NCBI GenBank assembly: GCA_003427395.1
Contig: BFEA01000090.1
Coordinates: 1,660,000-1,680,354 of the forward strand
DNA: 20,355 nucleotides
Source: Chara braunii
Lineage: Eukaryota > Streptophyta > Charophyceae > Charales > Characeae
Reading direction: 5' to 3'
A program made the position numbers and the translations under genes. Under the pieces are notes generated by a model. That model saw nothing but the letters and a program-made list of their open reading frames with translations. It was not told the origin of the DNA and ran no database searches. Positions 8,763 through 16,035 of the stretch are shown piece by piece. Positions within the stretch are counted from its first letter, which is position 1. Each line of letters begins with the position of its first letter.

Positions 8763-9198
8763 AACGCAGAAAACCAGCCTGACTACCACCTGAAACCTTA
8801 TGCGTCACCAGAAGCATGACTGCGTAAAACACCCTGGCGGCTGGAACTGGATTTTTTTTTTTTCCCCCCCCTGATTTCTGCTTGCTGGTAATGAGCAACT
8901 GGACCGCTGCGGCTTGTGTTTTTTATTTATTTTTTAAAGAAAAAGAAAAAGAAAACACCCTCGAACCCCATCCACACAGCCCATGGAAATCACACCCACA
9001 GCACATGGCCTCTGAGTCCGCCCACACGGGTTCCTCCGCATGCATGTGCTTTAAAAAATCACCGCAGCCACCCCTTTCCACCCATGCTCTTAACAATCAT
9101 CACAGCAAACCCCTTTCCACCCATATATGCATAGAAAGTTTTAGAAATGGTAGTTGAAATGTGAAACATAACTTCCGTGCCCGGATATCGTGAAATGA
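8763..9198. other. anonymous sequence with homopolymer patches
   Basis: No gene is supported. A T-run abutting a C-run lies at 8851-8870 and an A/GAAAAAG-rich patch at about 8935-8956. CCCTTTCCACCCATG-like pieces recur at about 9069-9084 and 9110-9125. Open frames here are short and repeat-derived. Confidence 0.5.
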
Positions 9199-9400
9199 TT
9201 AAACCACCAGTACTTCTCAGGCAGTTCTCTCCGGGGCGAGAAACAATGCTGCATTCACGCCAAAAAAGAACGAATCGGCATGGACCTCCTTTAGGCTGGC
9301 GCTGCCAGCCATCGTGCTCCAGAGGCCAAGCCCCGAAAGTGGCAGCTGCAGGCAAGCCGCAACTTTGCAACAACCGCTGGGAAATGTACTGGTGGTTTAA
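9199..9400. mobile_element. family 2 TIR element (MITE-like), clean ends
   Basis: The left end TTAAACCACCAGTAC is the exact reverse complement of the right end GTACTGGTGGTTTAA. The interior carries the family block GGCTGGCGCTGCCAGCC near 9295-9311. The element is 202 bp and non-coding. TTAA at both tips would fit a piggyBac-type TTAA target, but because TTAA is its own complement it could equally be part of the TIR. A U6 fragment has been inserted just outside its right end. Confidence 0.87.
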
Positions 9401-9406
9401 GATGCT

Positions 9407-9461
9407 TTAAAAAAATATATATTTGGACAATTTCTCGATTTATGTGTGTCATCCTCGTGCA
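9407..9461 (-). pseudogene. 5'-truncated U6 insertion flanked by 21-bp duplication
   Basis: The minus strand carries the 3' part of plant U6: CTGCACGAGGATGACACAC, ATAAATCGAGAAATTGTCCA and an AT/T-rich end. It is bounded by GTACTGGTGGTTTAAGATGC (from 9386) and GTACTGGCGGTTTGAGATGC (from 9462), which match at 19 of 21 positions including the following T. A 5'-truncated RNA copy between long direct repeats is the signature of target-primed retroposition. The target was the right end of the family 2 element at 9199-9400. Confidence 0.85.
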
Positions 9462-9462
9462 G

Positions 9463-9840
9463 TACTGGCGGTTTGAGATGCTATTTCCTGACACTGTCAC
9501 TTCTTTTATGTTGCAAATTTGAGTAGTGCTAGGCTAGCAGTGTTTGTCTATGTGGTAAGTGCGCGGTGCCTACACACCCGTCAGTCTGACTCGCACTCTG
9601 CATTTTGTGTGTTATCGTACTGATAGTCTGATACTCATTTGTTTGCATTTAGCAATTCTACACTGCGAACAGGAGGAGGGAACAGAAGGAGAAAAGACGA
9701 GAGAAAATAATAAGAGAGCCAGAGGGGGAGAAAAGGAAACATCGGCAGGACCTCACTAGATCTTTAATACTCACTTGCGCAACAGACCGGCACGAAGGGC
9801 ATGCTTCCATGACAACCATGATCACATAGAAAAATGAATC
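9463..9840. other. anonymous sequence between elements
   Basis: No gene or named repeat is recognised beyond the duplicated element end at 9462-9482. A GA-rich stretch (about 9671-9740) gives a short Glu/Arg-rich frame. No TATA box near -30 or plant USE-like motif is evident upstream of the U6 copy that follows. Confidence 0.45.
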
Positions 9841-9860
9841 GTGTCCTTCGGGACATCTGT

Positions 9861-9892
<32 letters not shown>

Positions 9893-9988
9893 GGCCCCTG
9901 CGCAAGGATGACACGCATAAATCGAGAAATGGTCCAAATTATTAAAAAAAAATAGAAAAAAATAATAATAATAATAAAAAAGAATCGT
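9841..9988 (+). pseudogene. near-intact plant-type U6 snRNA copy, probably retroposed
   Basis: U6 snRNA is the catalytic-core RNA of the spliceosome. From about 9863 to 9940 this copy matches the plant U6 core as I know it, including the ACAGAGA box (9876-9882), the AGC triad (9888-9890), CCTGCGCAAGGATGACACG and the plant 3' end GAGAAATGGTCCAAATT. The 5' stem-loop is GTGTCCTTCGGGACATC, slightly altered. Instead of a Pol III T-run there is an A-rich tail (9941-9981) with AAT repeats. AAAAATGAATCGT (9830-9842) and AAAAAAGAATCGT (9976-9988) look like a target duplication. I see no TATA at about -30 and no USE, so retroposed origin is favoured; expression cannot be excluded. Confidence 0.88.
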
Positions 9989-10136
9989 TGGATTCGTTGC
10001 TGAAATAGGGCCCCTGTGGTGCGTAACCACACCAACAGACCCGGCGGGACTGCTTCGGGACCAGCTTGTGGAACCACAGTATGCAACCCAACCCTATCCT
10101 CACAGTCACAGTCACTGATCGGAACTGGCAACATGG

Positions 10137-10215
10137 CTACCGTCTTCACCCGAATAGAATGCCCGGTCATTATCGCTGCATCTGGACAGAAAATGGCTCC
10201 AAATACGGCTATGGC
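10137..10215. mobile_element. family 1 element, partial copy
   Basis: The left half of family 1 (CTACCGTCTTCACCCGAATA, then GCTGCATCTGGACAGAAAAT) breaks off at GGCTATGGCATGG. GGCAACATGGCTACC precedes both this copy (from 10127) and the full copy (from 10242), so it arose by a 115-bp tandem duplication that included flanking DNA rather than by independent insertion. Confidence 0.85.
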
Positions 10216-10251
10216 ATGGCATGGCAGAGGCAGATATCACAGGCAACATGG

Positions 10252-10362
10252 CTACCATCTTCACCCGAATAGAATGCCCAGTTATTATCGCTGCATCTGG
10301 ACAGAAAATGCCCCCAAATACGGCTATAATGACCGGGTGTTATATTCGCGTGAAGACGATAG
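10252..10362. mobile_element. family 1 hairpin element (MITE-like), full copy
   Basis: The left CTACCATCTTCACCCGAATA pairs with the right TATTCGCGTGAAGACGATAG. The arms continue through the GCCCRGTYATTAT region, so the 111 bp can fold into one long hairpin with the loop near CTGGACAGAAAATGCCC. Related copies are at 13429, 15237 and 19743. TA lies just inside the outer C/G at both tips, which would fit a Tc1/mariner (Stowaway-like) TA target. Confidence 0.87.
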
Positions 10363-10487
10363 GGCTTCCACATGCTACGTAGCAGGAACACAAAGGCGTG
10401 GTGCTTGCACTTACATAGGTGCTGCAAGTACAGCCTTGCACTCCAGACAGGACATGCCATAAGATGGTGGCATGTATGAGTTACTAC

Positions 10488-10624
10488 AGGAGAGTGTCAT
10501 TGAAAACCTGGAGACGAAGACCTGCATCGACCCTGCCCTACGTAGCGATCATGACACAGGGAACTCTGATCGTCAGCCGACCGGACATAGATGGGTGATG
10601 ACAACGAGAGAGTTATTTGGGCTG
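10488..10624 (+). other. diverged open segment, first copy
   Basis: This segment and 10857-11004 are related: both contain GTG(T/C)CAT(T/C)GAAAACC, GGAGACGAA, TGCATCGACCCT and ACCGGACAT in the same order. Translated in the same relative frame, both stay open through the homologous part, giving ESVIENLETKTCIDPAL here and ESAIENQETKTCIDPTL in the second copy. The family is unknown to me. The segment ends where a family 2 element begins, and the frame stops just inside it. It may be a decayed tandem exon or part of an old transposon gene. Confidence 0.3.
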
Positions 10625-10826
10625 TAAAACCACCACAAGTACGTTTCCCAGCCATTTTTCTGCGACGCGGCTGCTGCATGCACGCCACAAATTTCGGGGG
10701 TCGCCTGCTGGAGAAAAATGTCTGGCACCGCCAGCCAAATGGAGGCCTGAGCTGGTTCCATTTTTCTTCTGCGCAAGGGTGTTTCGAGCCCCGGGAAAAC
10801 GTGGTTCGCAAGTGCTGGTGGTTTAA
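10625..10826. mobile_element. family 2 TIR element (MITE-like)
   Basis: The left end TAAAACCACCACAAGTACG and right end CGCAAGTGCTGGTGGTTTAA pair as inverted repeats. The interior has the family block CTGGCACCGCCAGCC (about 10721-10735). At 202 bp it matches the 9199 copy in length. It sits between the two copies of a duplicated open segment, so it inserted there or was carried within a larger unit. Confidence 0.85.
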
Positions 10827-10856
10827 AAAACAGGTGCCTCACTCTGAACAGAGCAC

Positions 10857-11004
10857 AGGAGAGAGTGCCATCGAAAACCAGGAGACGAAAACTTGCATCG
10901 ACCCTACACTCATGACGATCGTTGACAGAGGGAACGCTGATCGTCCGCCAACCGGACATGCTGGGGCATGGCATCGAGAGAGTTATGTGGCTGTGAACAG
11001 CTGA
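10857..11004 (+). other. diverged open segment, second copy
   Basis: Homologous to 10488-10624 at an offset of about 369 bp. The open frame reads ESAIENQETKTCIDPTL, then a GNADRPPTGH-like piece matching GNSDRQPTGH in the first copy, and stops at TGA near 11002. Several differences are synonymous third-position changes (AAG/AAA, ACC/ACT, CCG/CCA), but others change residues, so purifying selection is suggested, not shown. No domain is recognised. Confidence 0.3.
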
Positions 11005-11170
11005 TGACGGGGTCGGACCCAAAGTAAGGATAGGATGTTGAGCTGTTGCAAATTCTGTTCTGCCATAGCTTGCACCGGTCGTGACGACCTTTCAGTATGA
11101 CGCAGTGCGGGTGGTTCAAGAGGCAGTCTGTTTTCCACCTCAGGTTATTTTATCAGTTACCTGTCCCACG

Positions 11171-11310
11171 AGGATGGAGGGTGTTCCGCCACAGATGCAA
11201 AGGGAGGAAGTCCCGCATTACCAGTGGGACATGAGCAACAGCAACAAGGCTGTGGAGTATGCCAACGTCACCTGTGCCGGGCCCAGTTCTACAGTGCCCA
11301 GGCCAGGTAG
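11171..11310 (+). other. coding-like open segment, possible exon
   Basis: From the ATG at 11174 the frame reads MEGVPPQMQREEVPHYQWDM and continues through NSNKAVEYANVTCAGPSS. Residue and codon texture differ from the repeat-derived frames nearby. It reaches CCCAGGCCAG followed by GTAGT (about 11306), which would serve as a splice donor, and the frame soon stops beyond it. I do not recognise a family. It could be one exon of a fragmented gene together with 11366-11584. Confidence 0.25.
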
Positions 11311-11365
11311 TCCACACAGTAAAGACACATACTGTCCACATACATACGCATAGCACATTGTCGAC

Positions 11366-11584
11366 ATGCCGGAAGGAAAGAAGACGCAGCATGCTCGCAC
11401 CTATGTAAACCACCACTCCATCCAGAGCTATTTTGACGAACCAGAAGTCGACTTTGCCAAGCCTAAGGTCTACAGTCCTGCTGAACAGAAAAATATTGTG
11501 GTAACCTTCCCCACCAAACCTCTACCGGATGCAAGGGAAGTGCAAGGATTAGCTGAATTGTCACCCAGAGGGGACAGAGTCTAA
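11366..11584 (+). other. coding-like open frame of 72 codons, possible exon
   Basis: An open frame starting MPEGKKTQHARTYVNHH and continuing with SYFDEPEVDFAKPKVYSPAE and IVVTFPTKPLPDAREVQGL, with balanced acidic, basic and hydrophobic residues and no homopolymer bias. Immediately downstream, in another frame, a basic stretch PPRRGPRRNKLFAVNKKERV (about 11587-11646) suggests either a frame change or a splice. No family is recognised, and no start, poly(A) signal or complete gene structure can be built by eye. Confidence 0.25.
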
Positions 11585-12380
11585 CCTCCTCCAAGGCGTG
11601 GTCCCCGGCGCAACAAACTGTTTGCGGTAAACAAGAAAGAACGAGTGGGAGTAATATCACTCCCACCTTGTTAATCCTTCTGACGCTATCCCAAAGAGCC
11701 CATGAATGGCCCACGCAGGTTAGGAAGGCACGGAATCGCTCCAGATGTTGTGTAGGTCATCTGCGCCAGATACCAGAATGCGCATCAGGCGTACGATTCC
11801 CCGGGTCAGGCCGGAGCGGCTTTTACATTCTCATAAATGCTGTATCGACAGAGCTTCCATATTCTCGTTGGCTGCGGCACAAGCATTGTAGTGCCTCCTC
11901 TGCTCCTATCCAGCGGACAACGTCTACAAACTCAGACCGTATAGGGGATGCGACTACTGGCCAGGAGAGACGGCTTAATAGCATCGTATCCACAGTCCCC
12001 TCGCCACAGTACAATGAGATCATTATGCTCCACAGATTGCATCCTAGCGCGAAAGGGCCACTCCAGTCTCTGTAGTCTCCACTGGGTACAGCAAGGGCGT
12101 CAATGGCTCTGGCAAGTGGTCTGGGGGCAGGTTCGCATCAGCTTGGGACTACAGCAAGAGGTCAAGGGGTACATCATCGTCGTCTGAGGAAACAGGGCAA
12201 GATGCTGTAGCCAGTTACGGGGAACAACGGGTGGGTGAACGTATGCAAGGATTGGAAGCTTATCAGCCTGGCTCATGCAAACAATGCCGCTTGCCTCGTG
12301 CACTCCCAGGCCAGAGTGCATCAAGACCGGCAATGATGTCCCCTAAAAATTGCGGGCATGGCGGTGGAGAAGGTCTCTTG
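11585..12380. other. possible decayed coding region, unassigned
   Basis: The texture is mixed and repeat-poor compared with the rest of the window. Short open pieces such as YQNAHQAYDSPGQAG (about 11770-11815) occur in different frames separated by stops, as expected of introns or a pseudogene. Nothing is assignable to a family. I see no transposon ends bounding this segment. Confidence 0.2.
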
Positions 12381-12786
12381 GAGACGGCTGACGATAGCCT
12401 CAACGATGATTGTGATGACCTCAACCAGTTATGCAATGATCATATAGTACATATACAAACCAGTCACTGACTTGGAGACGGCTGACGATAGCCTCGATGA
12501 TGATTGTGATGAAGAAGAAGAGGGGGAGGCATGAAAGGAGAGAAAATGATGGTGACGCGGGAGATGAGGAGGTGGTACGTACACACAAGGAGGCATGGCG
12601 TGGAGTAGGTGTCTGACCATGACCCCCACCAGTTATGCAGTGATCATATTGTCCATATACAAACCAGTCACTGACTTCGAGATGTCTGAAGATGGCCTCG
12701 ACGATGATGGTGATGAAGAAGGAGAGGGGGAGGCATGCGAGGAGAGAGAAGAAGAGGATGGTGAGGCGGGAGATGGGGGGGAGGTG
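12381..12786 (+). repeat. duplicated acidic-coding segment
   Basis: CCAGTTATGCARTGATCATA plus about 150 bp occurs from 12424 and again from 12628 (204-bp offset). A shorter version of its middle (GGAGACGGCTGACGATAGCC) begins at 12380. In one frame the units read KPVTDLETADDSLDDDCDEE and KPVTDFEMSEDGLDDDGDEE, each followed by Glu/Gly-rich residues and a stop, like the acidic tail of a nuclear protein. The minus strand is also open across both units (12421-12822), so the frame alone is weak evidence. No family is recognised. Confidence 0.6.
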
Positions 12787-13300
12787 TAGATACATATGAG
12801 GGGGGATCGGTGGAGGCCGCATGGAATGAGCAAGGGAAGCAGCAGCATTGGGATGAGTGCCAATGGGTGACAGACCTTCTGCTGACCTCGATAACTGACC
12901 TTTCTTGTGAGTGAGTTGCCGCCGGAATAGACCTCCTGCATTGTTTGACAGAGTATAGTCAGCACCGCAGACGTAAACGTGGCCAGGTGCAGTTGCCTAA
13001 TGTATCATGGGGTTTCCATGTCCGCACCGCTTATACCATCATCCAGCCGCTTATACCATCATCCAGAATAAGCCATTTTGGCAGCATGCACTATGTCCAC
13101 AGCGGCAGTGCAGGTCTCTGCACGAACTGCAGGTTCCACAGGTCAGGTACGTACAGGCAGGCAAGTACCGCTGCATGTGCTCTGAATTGGCAACGGACAG
13201 CACATGGGCAAGTGACTGGCCAGCCGCGCAGCAAAACCAGTGAAGAAGACGGGTGACATGAGTGGCGAGTAGACATTGTTCACTGCAAACGTAGGAGGTC
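12787..13300. other. anonymous sequence with a 20-bp tandem duplication
   Basis: CCGCTTATACCATCATCCAG is exactly duplicated at 13027-13046 and 13047-13066. Three reading directions are open for 60-110 codons between 12945 and 13404, which makes each uninformative. No known domain or transposon end was seen. Confidence 0.45.
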
Positions 13301-13307
13301 TGTCCGC

Positions 13308-13428
13308 TAGCCAAAGTGTTGGGGGCATGGCACATAACAAGCATACAATGCACCAGAGAGGTAACTACCCTTAGCCGAAGTGTTGAGGGCATGGCACATA
13401 GCAAGCATACAATGCGTCAGAGAGGTCA
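13308..13428. repeat. 64-bp tandem duplication
   Basis: TAGCCAAAGTGTTGGGGGCA at 13308 and TAGCCGAAGTGTTGAGGGCA at 13372 begin two units of 64 bp, each running through GGCACATARCAAGCATACAA to an AGAGAGGTMACTACC-like end. The second unit runs straight into the left tip of the family 1 element at 13429, and ACTACC also ends the first unit, so the duplication may have included that tip. Confidence 0.85.
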
Positions 13429-13537
13429 CTACCATCTTCACCCGAATAGAACACCGCATTATAGCCATATCTGGTGCAACTTTCCATCTAGATACAAGCA
13501 TTAATGACCGGGCGTTCTATTCGGGTGAAGACGGTAG
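13429..13537. mobile_element. family 1 hairpin element (MITE-like)
   Basis: The left end CTACCATCTTCACCCGAATA is complementary to the right end TATTCGGGTGAAGACGGTAG with one mismatch. The inner arms are more diverged than in the 10252 copy. The 109-bp element is non-coding, and TA occurs at both tips as in its relatives. Confidence 0.88.
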
Positions 13538-14117
13538 GGCTTTGCGCTTGACTTTGACGTCATAGACATGCCCAAACCTCGTTAGTTGTACTGTGAGCAC
13601 GCCAGCGAGCTGATGGAATGGGGTGTCATTCGATGCAGCGTCGGGATACCGTATGACCAGGAATAGCCAAGACTCAGCTGTATCAGATACTGCGATACGC
13701 GATACGGAACAAGCCGACTGGCTGAGCCAAGACAAGACTGGCTGACATGAGAAGCAAGCTGTGAGAGGTGGGTGTGTCTTTTCACTTTTCAAGAGGCTAG
13801 TCATGGAAGGAGGGATGGAGGGAGACTTGGATCTCTTGCTGGTATTTGTTTGGTGACCAGATAATTACAGGCATTTTTTTAGCAATGCTGTATACGCCTT
13901 CTACAGTGTAGAGCATATTATGAGAGATGTTCAAGGAGGCTGTGCCTGCTTCGATATACGCGCGCCAATGAAACAAGTATGTGGGCGTACCGTTAGGTTA
14001 AGGTTACCTGAAGCCCCCTGCTTATTGTCCTCGTCTCCCTCTCCGCCTACGGTGGACCGCGCAGTTCTTTAAGACAATACATGAAACATAGCAGCATTGA
14101 CTGTCGTTGCGGACGGG
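13538..14117. other. anonymous sequence
   Basis: No gene or named element is supported. Short CGATAC-type repeats occur near 13685-13707. TCTCCCTCTCC followed by RCCTAC at about 14035-14050 recurs at about 14456-14473, suggesting a small dispersed repeat. Confidence 0.45.
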
Positions 14118-14330
14118 TCAAACCCACCAGTACCTCACCCAGGCAAACTTGGGAATAATAAAAAATGCATTAACCCGCGGGTGCTTTCGCTGAAGATTGC
14201 CAAGGGACCAAAATGGTTGGCAGCACCAGCCAACAAAGAGAAACAGTGCGCCGCTGGCGGTTTTCTTTCTTTTACCGCACAGTGGAAGTCCACCATGGGA
14301 GAAAGAGGCTCGGAGGTACTGCTGGCTTGA
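14118..14330. mobile_element. family 2 TIR element (MITE-like)
   Basis: The left TCAAACCCACCAGTACCTC pairs with the right GAGGTACTGCTGGCTTGA. The interior carries GGTTGGCAGCACCAGCC and AAGGGACCAAAATGG, shared with the copies at 9199 and 8023. It is 213 bp and non-coding. Here the tips are TCAA/TTGA rather than TTAA. Confidence 0.83.
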
Positions 14331-14590
14331 GGTGGATTATCACTTACAGTATCATCCGTTAGGGGACTCCGCAGACCATAGAGGGTTCAGCCTCCTGATG
14401 AGTTGGTGAAACTCCAACGAAAGCAGTCTGTCACAGCGCCTCGTGTGTTGCTCTTCTCTCCCTCTCCACCTACAGTTCACTTTACAATTCTCTATGACGA
14501 TGCACATACGTATATATATCGTCAAACAGAGCTGCCCGGTAAATTGCCAAACAGAACTGTCAAGTAAACTGTAGTCAAAGACAGAGAAGA

Positions 14591-14592
<2 letters not shown>

Positions 14593-14646
<54 letters not shown>
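14593..14646. repeat. (GA)n microsatellite
   Basis: About 27 uninterrupted GA dinucleotides. The region just upstream (about 14519-14575) contains CAAACAGARCTGYC pieces in tandem and the motif shared with 4241-4260. Confidence 0.95.
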
Positions 14647-14650
<4 letters not shown>

Positions 14651-14721
14651 GGCACAGCTTGAACTTGGCTGCAAAACACCTACTGGAAGTTTTGATGCCT
14701 TCTCAACTTTTGAGGCACTAA

Positions 14722-14842
14722 GGGCATAATCACACTATAGGACTATTTCGACTCACCTCTGGATGTGATCACGGTCAGATTCATCCAGGGCCATAATTAT
14801 TCGGCCAGGTACGTGCAGGAAAGTGCGAGTGAGAGTATGCCC
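14722..14842. mobile_element. family 3 TIR element with TAA target duplication
   Basis: The left GGGCATAATCACACT is matched by the right AGTGAGAGTATGCCC (14 of 15 positions). TAA flanks both sides (14719-14721 and 14843-14845). An inner palindrome, CTGGATGTGATCACGGTCAG with ATTCATCCAGGG, resembles the 5089 copy. A TAA duplication with GGGC-starting TIRs is typical of PIF/Harbinger-derived Tourist MITEs. It is 121 bp and non-coding. Confidence 0.87.
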
Positions 14843-14929
14843 TAAGGCACAGGGTAAGAGGGATCATTACCCAGCCCATGTGGCTGAAGGGCATACACAG
14901 GCAACTGCTACTGAAAACCAGATCATTTT

Positions 14930-15070
14930 TTTTTTTAAATCTTTTTTTTAAATCATAAGCTCGATCATGAGCTCGAATCCCAATGGAATCGGATCGTTAC
15001 AATAATGTTAAGGGACAGTTCGTGTTTTTAAATTAAGATAAAATAAAAAAGGAGCGAAAAATCATTGTAG
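14930..15070. other. AT-rich spacer with duplicated T9-AAATC unit
   Basis: TTTTTTTTTAAATC occurs twice in tandem between about 14928 and 14954. The rest is AT-rich without recognisable content. Confidence 0.6.
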
Positions 15071-15106
15071 CATGGCACAGGGCGCCTCAGGTAAAAAGGC
15101 ACTCAT

Positions 15107-15158
15107 TCCAGCTCAGTCTTTTTTTTTTTTTTTCGTTCTTTTATTTCCTCCAGCTCAG
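15107..15158 (-). mobile_element. tiny poly(A)-bearing insertion between 10-bp direct repeats
   Basis: TCCAGCTCAG at 15107-15116 is exactly repeated at 15149-15158. Between them lie only 32 nt, mostly a run of about 16 T plus CGTTCTTTTATT. On the minus strand this reads as a short leader followed by poly(A), like an extremely 5'-truncated retroposed transcript with its target duplication. Confidence 0.6.
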
Positions 15159-15236
15159 GTACAAATGCATCTGACTGGAATTCCACCTTCACCTTTTTCA
15201 GCACCATTCCCTTATGTAACCTCTACTTTTAAACTG

Positions 15237-15346
15237 CTACCGTTTTCACCTGAATAGAACTTCCGGACATTATCGTTGCATCTGGACAGAAAATGGCCCC
15301 AAATGTGGCTATAATGACCGGGCGTTATATTCGGGTGAAGACGGTT
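15237..15346. mobile_element. family 1 hairpin element (MITE-like)
   Basis: The left CTACCGTTTTCACCTGAATA pairs with the right TATTCGGGTGAAGACGGTTG. CTGCATCTGG-like and GACAGAAAATGGCCCCAAAT loop sequence matches the 10252 copy closely. It is 110 bp. The right tip TA is mutated to TT. A poly(C)/CA tract follows directly (15354-15378). Confidence 0.87.
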
Positions 15347-15353
15347 GTACACG

Positions 15354-15378
15354 CCCCCCCCCCCCCCACACACACACC
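15354..15378. repeat. poly(C) and (CA)n tract
   Basis: About 14 C residues followed by a short CACACACA run, directly right of a family 1 element. Confidence 0.9.
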
Positions 15379-15572
15379 CCGACCTCGCTGAAAAGAAACT
15401 CTTCGCCTACGAGATGCCATCCGAGAAAGACGGCGCAGGCACACCGTCGATAAAAAGATCGGTGGCCTGTGTCGCTTGTCGGATTATGACAGGCGCCCGC
15501 GGCCAATAGCTGGATGTACTTGTGCTTTAAAAGGGGGCCTACCGTTGATGCTTTACAGTCTTGACTATTTAT

Positions 15573-15574
<2 letters not shown>

Positions 15575-15618
<44 letters not shown>

Positions 15619-15624
15619 GTGCTG

Positions 15625-15664
<40 letters not shown>

Positions 15665-15672
15665 GTGCTGGC

Positions 15673-15703
<31 letters not shown>

Positions 15704-15811
15704 ACGTTGTCAAGTTTTGAAAGGTGGAGCGGCGGGATGGCGTTGGGCAGCACGCAAAGAGAGAGAGAGAGAGAGAGAGAGTAGGTGCTGGCGAGAGAGA
15801 GAGAGAGAGAG
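15575..15811. repeat. (AG)n array punctuated by GTAGGTGCTGGC spacers
   Basis: Blocks of AG/GA dinucleotides are separated three times by the same 12-nt spacer GTAGGTGCTGGC (from about 15615, 15661 and 15781). A unique stretch containing an AAGGTGGAGCGGCGGGATGG segment (about 15709-15758) interrupts the array. The Arg/Glu and Ser/Leu frames on the two strands are translations of this repeat. Confidence 0.93.
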
Positions 15812-16035
15812 AAGATGGAGAATAGGGTGACAAGAGGGTACCCAAGACATGGGCACGGGTACAGGAGGAGAAAGAGACTGTGTACCGGAATTAGTCCTTT
15901 TGTCCGAGGATGACGAGCACAAGCTCAAAAAGACAAGATCTGTATGAGGGCGACTCTCAGTCTAGATACAGACCAAAGCGCGCATCGTAACACAGATCGA
16001 AAGAATCGAATCGCTTCGATTCACACACACAGCAA

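Noticed and set aside
11090-11125. GTGCGGGTGGTTCAAGAGG resembling a family 2 right end
   Set aside because: No matching left end or internal family block upstream within the expected 200 bp.
12421-12822. 133-codon minus-strand frame with repeated VSDWFVY peptide
   Set aside because: It covers a duplicated segment and the complementary strand is equally open; no domain is recognised.
15611-15800. CRISPR-like alternation of repeat and spacer
   Set aside because: The constant unit is the 12-nt spacer and the variable part is simple AG sequence; the context is eukaryotic.
15476-15845. Long frames rich in Arg-Glu (plus strand) and Ser-Leu (minus strand)
   Set aside because: Direct translations of (AG)n microsatellite blocks; both strands are open for the same reason.
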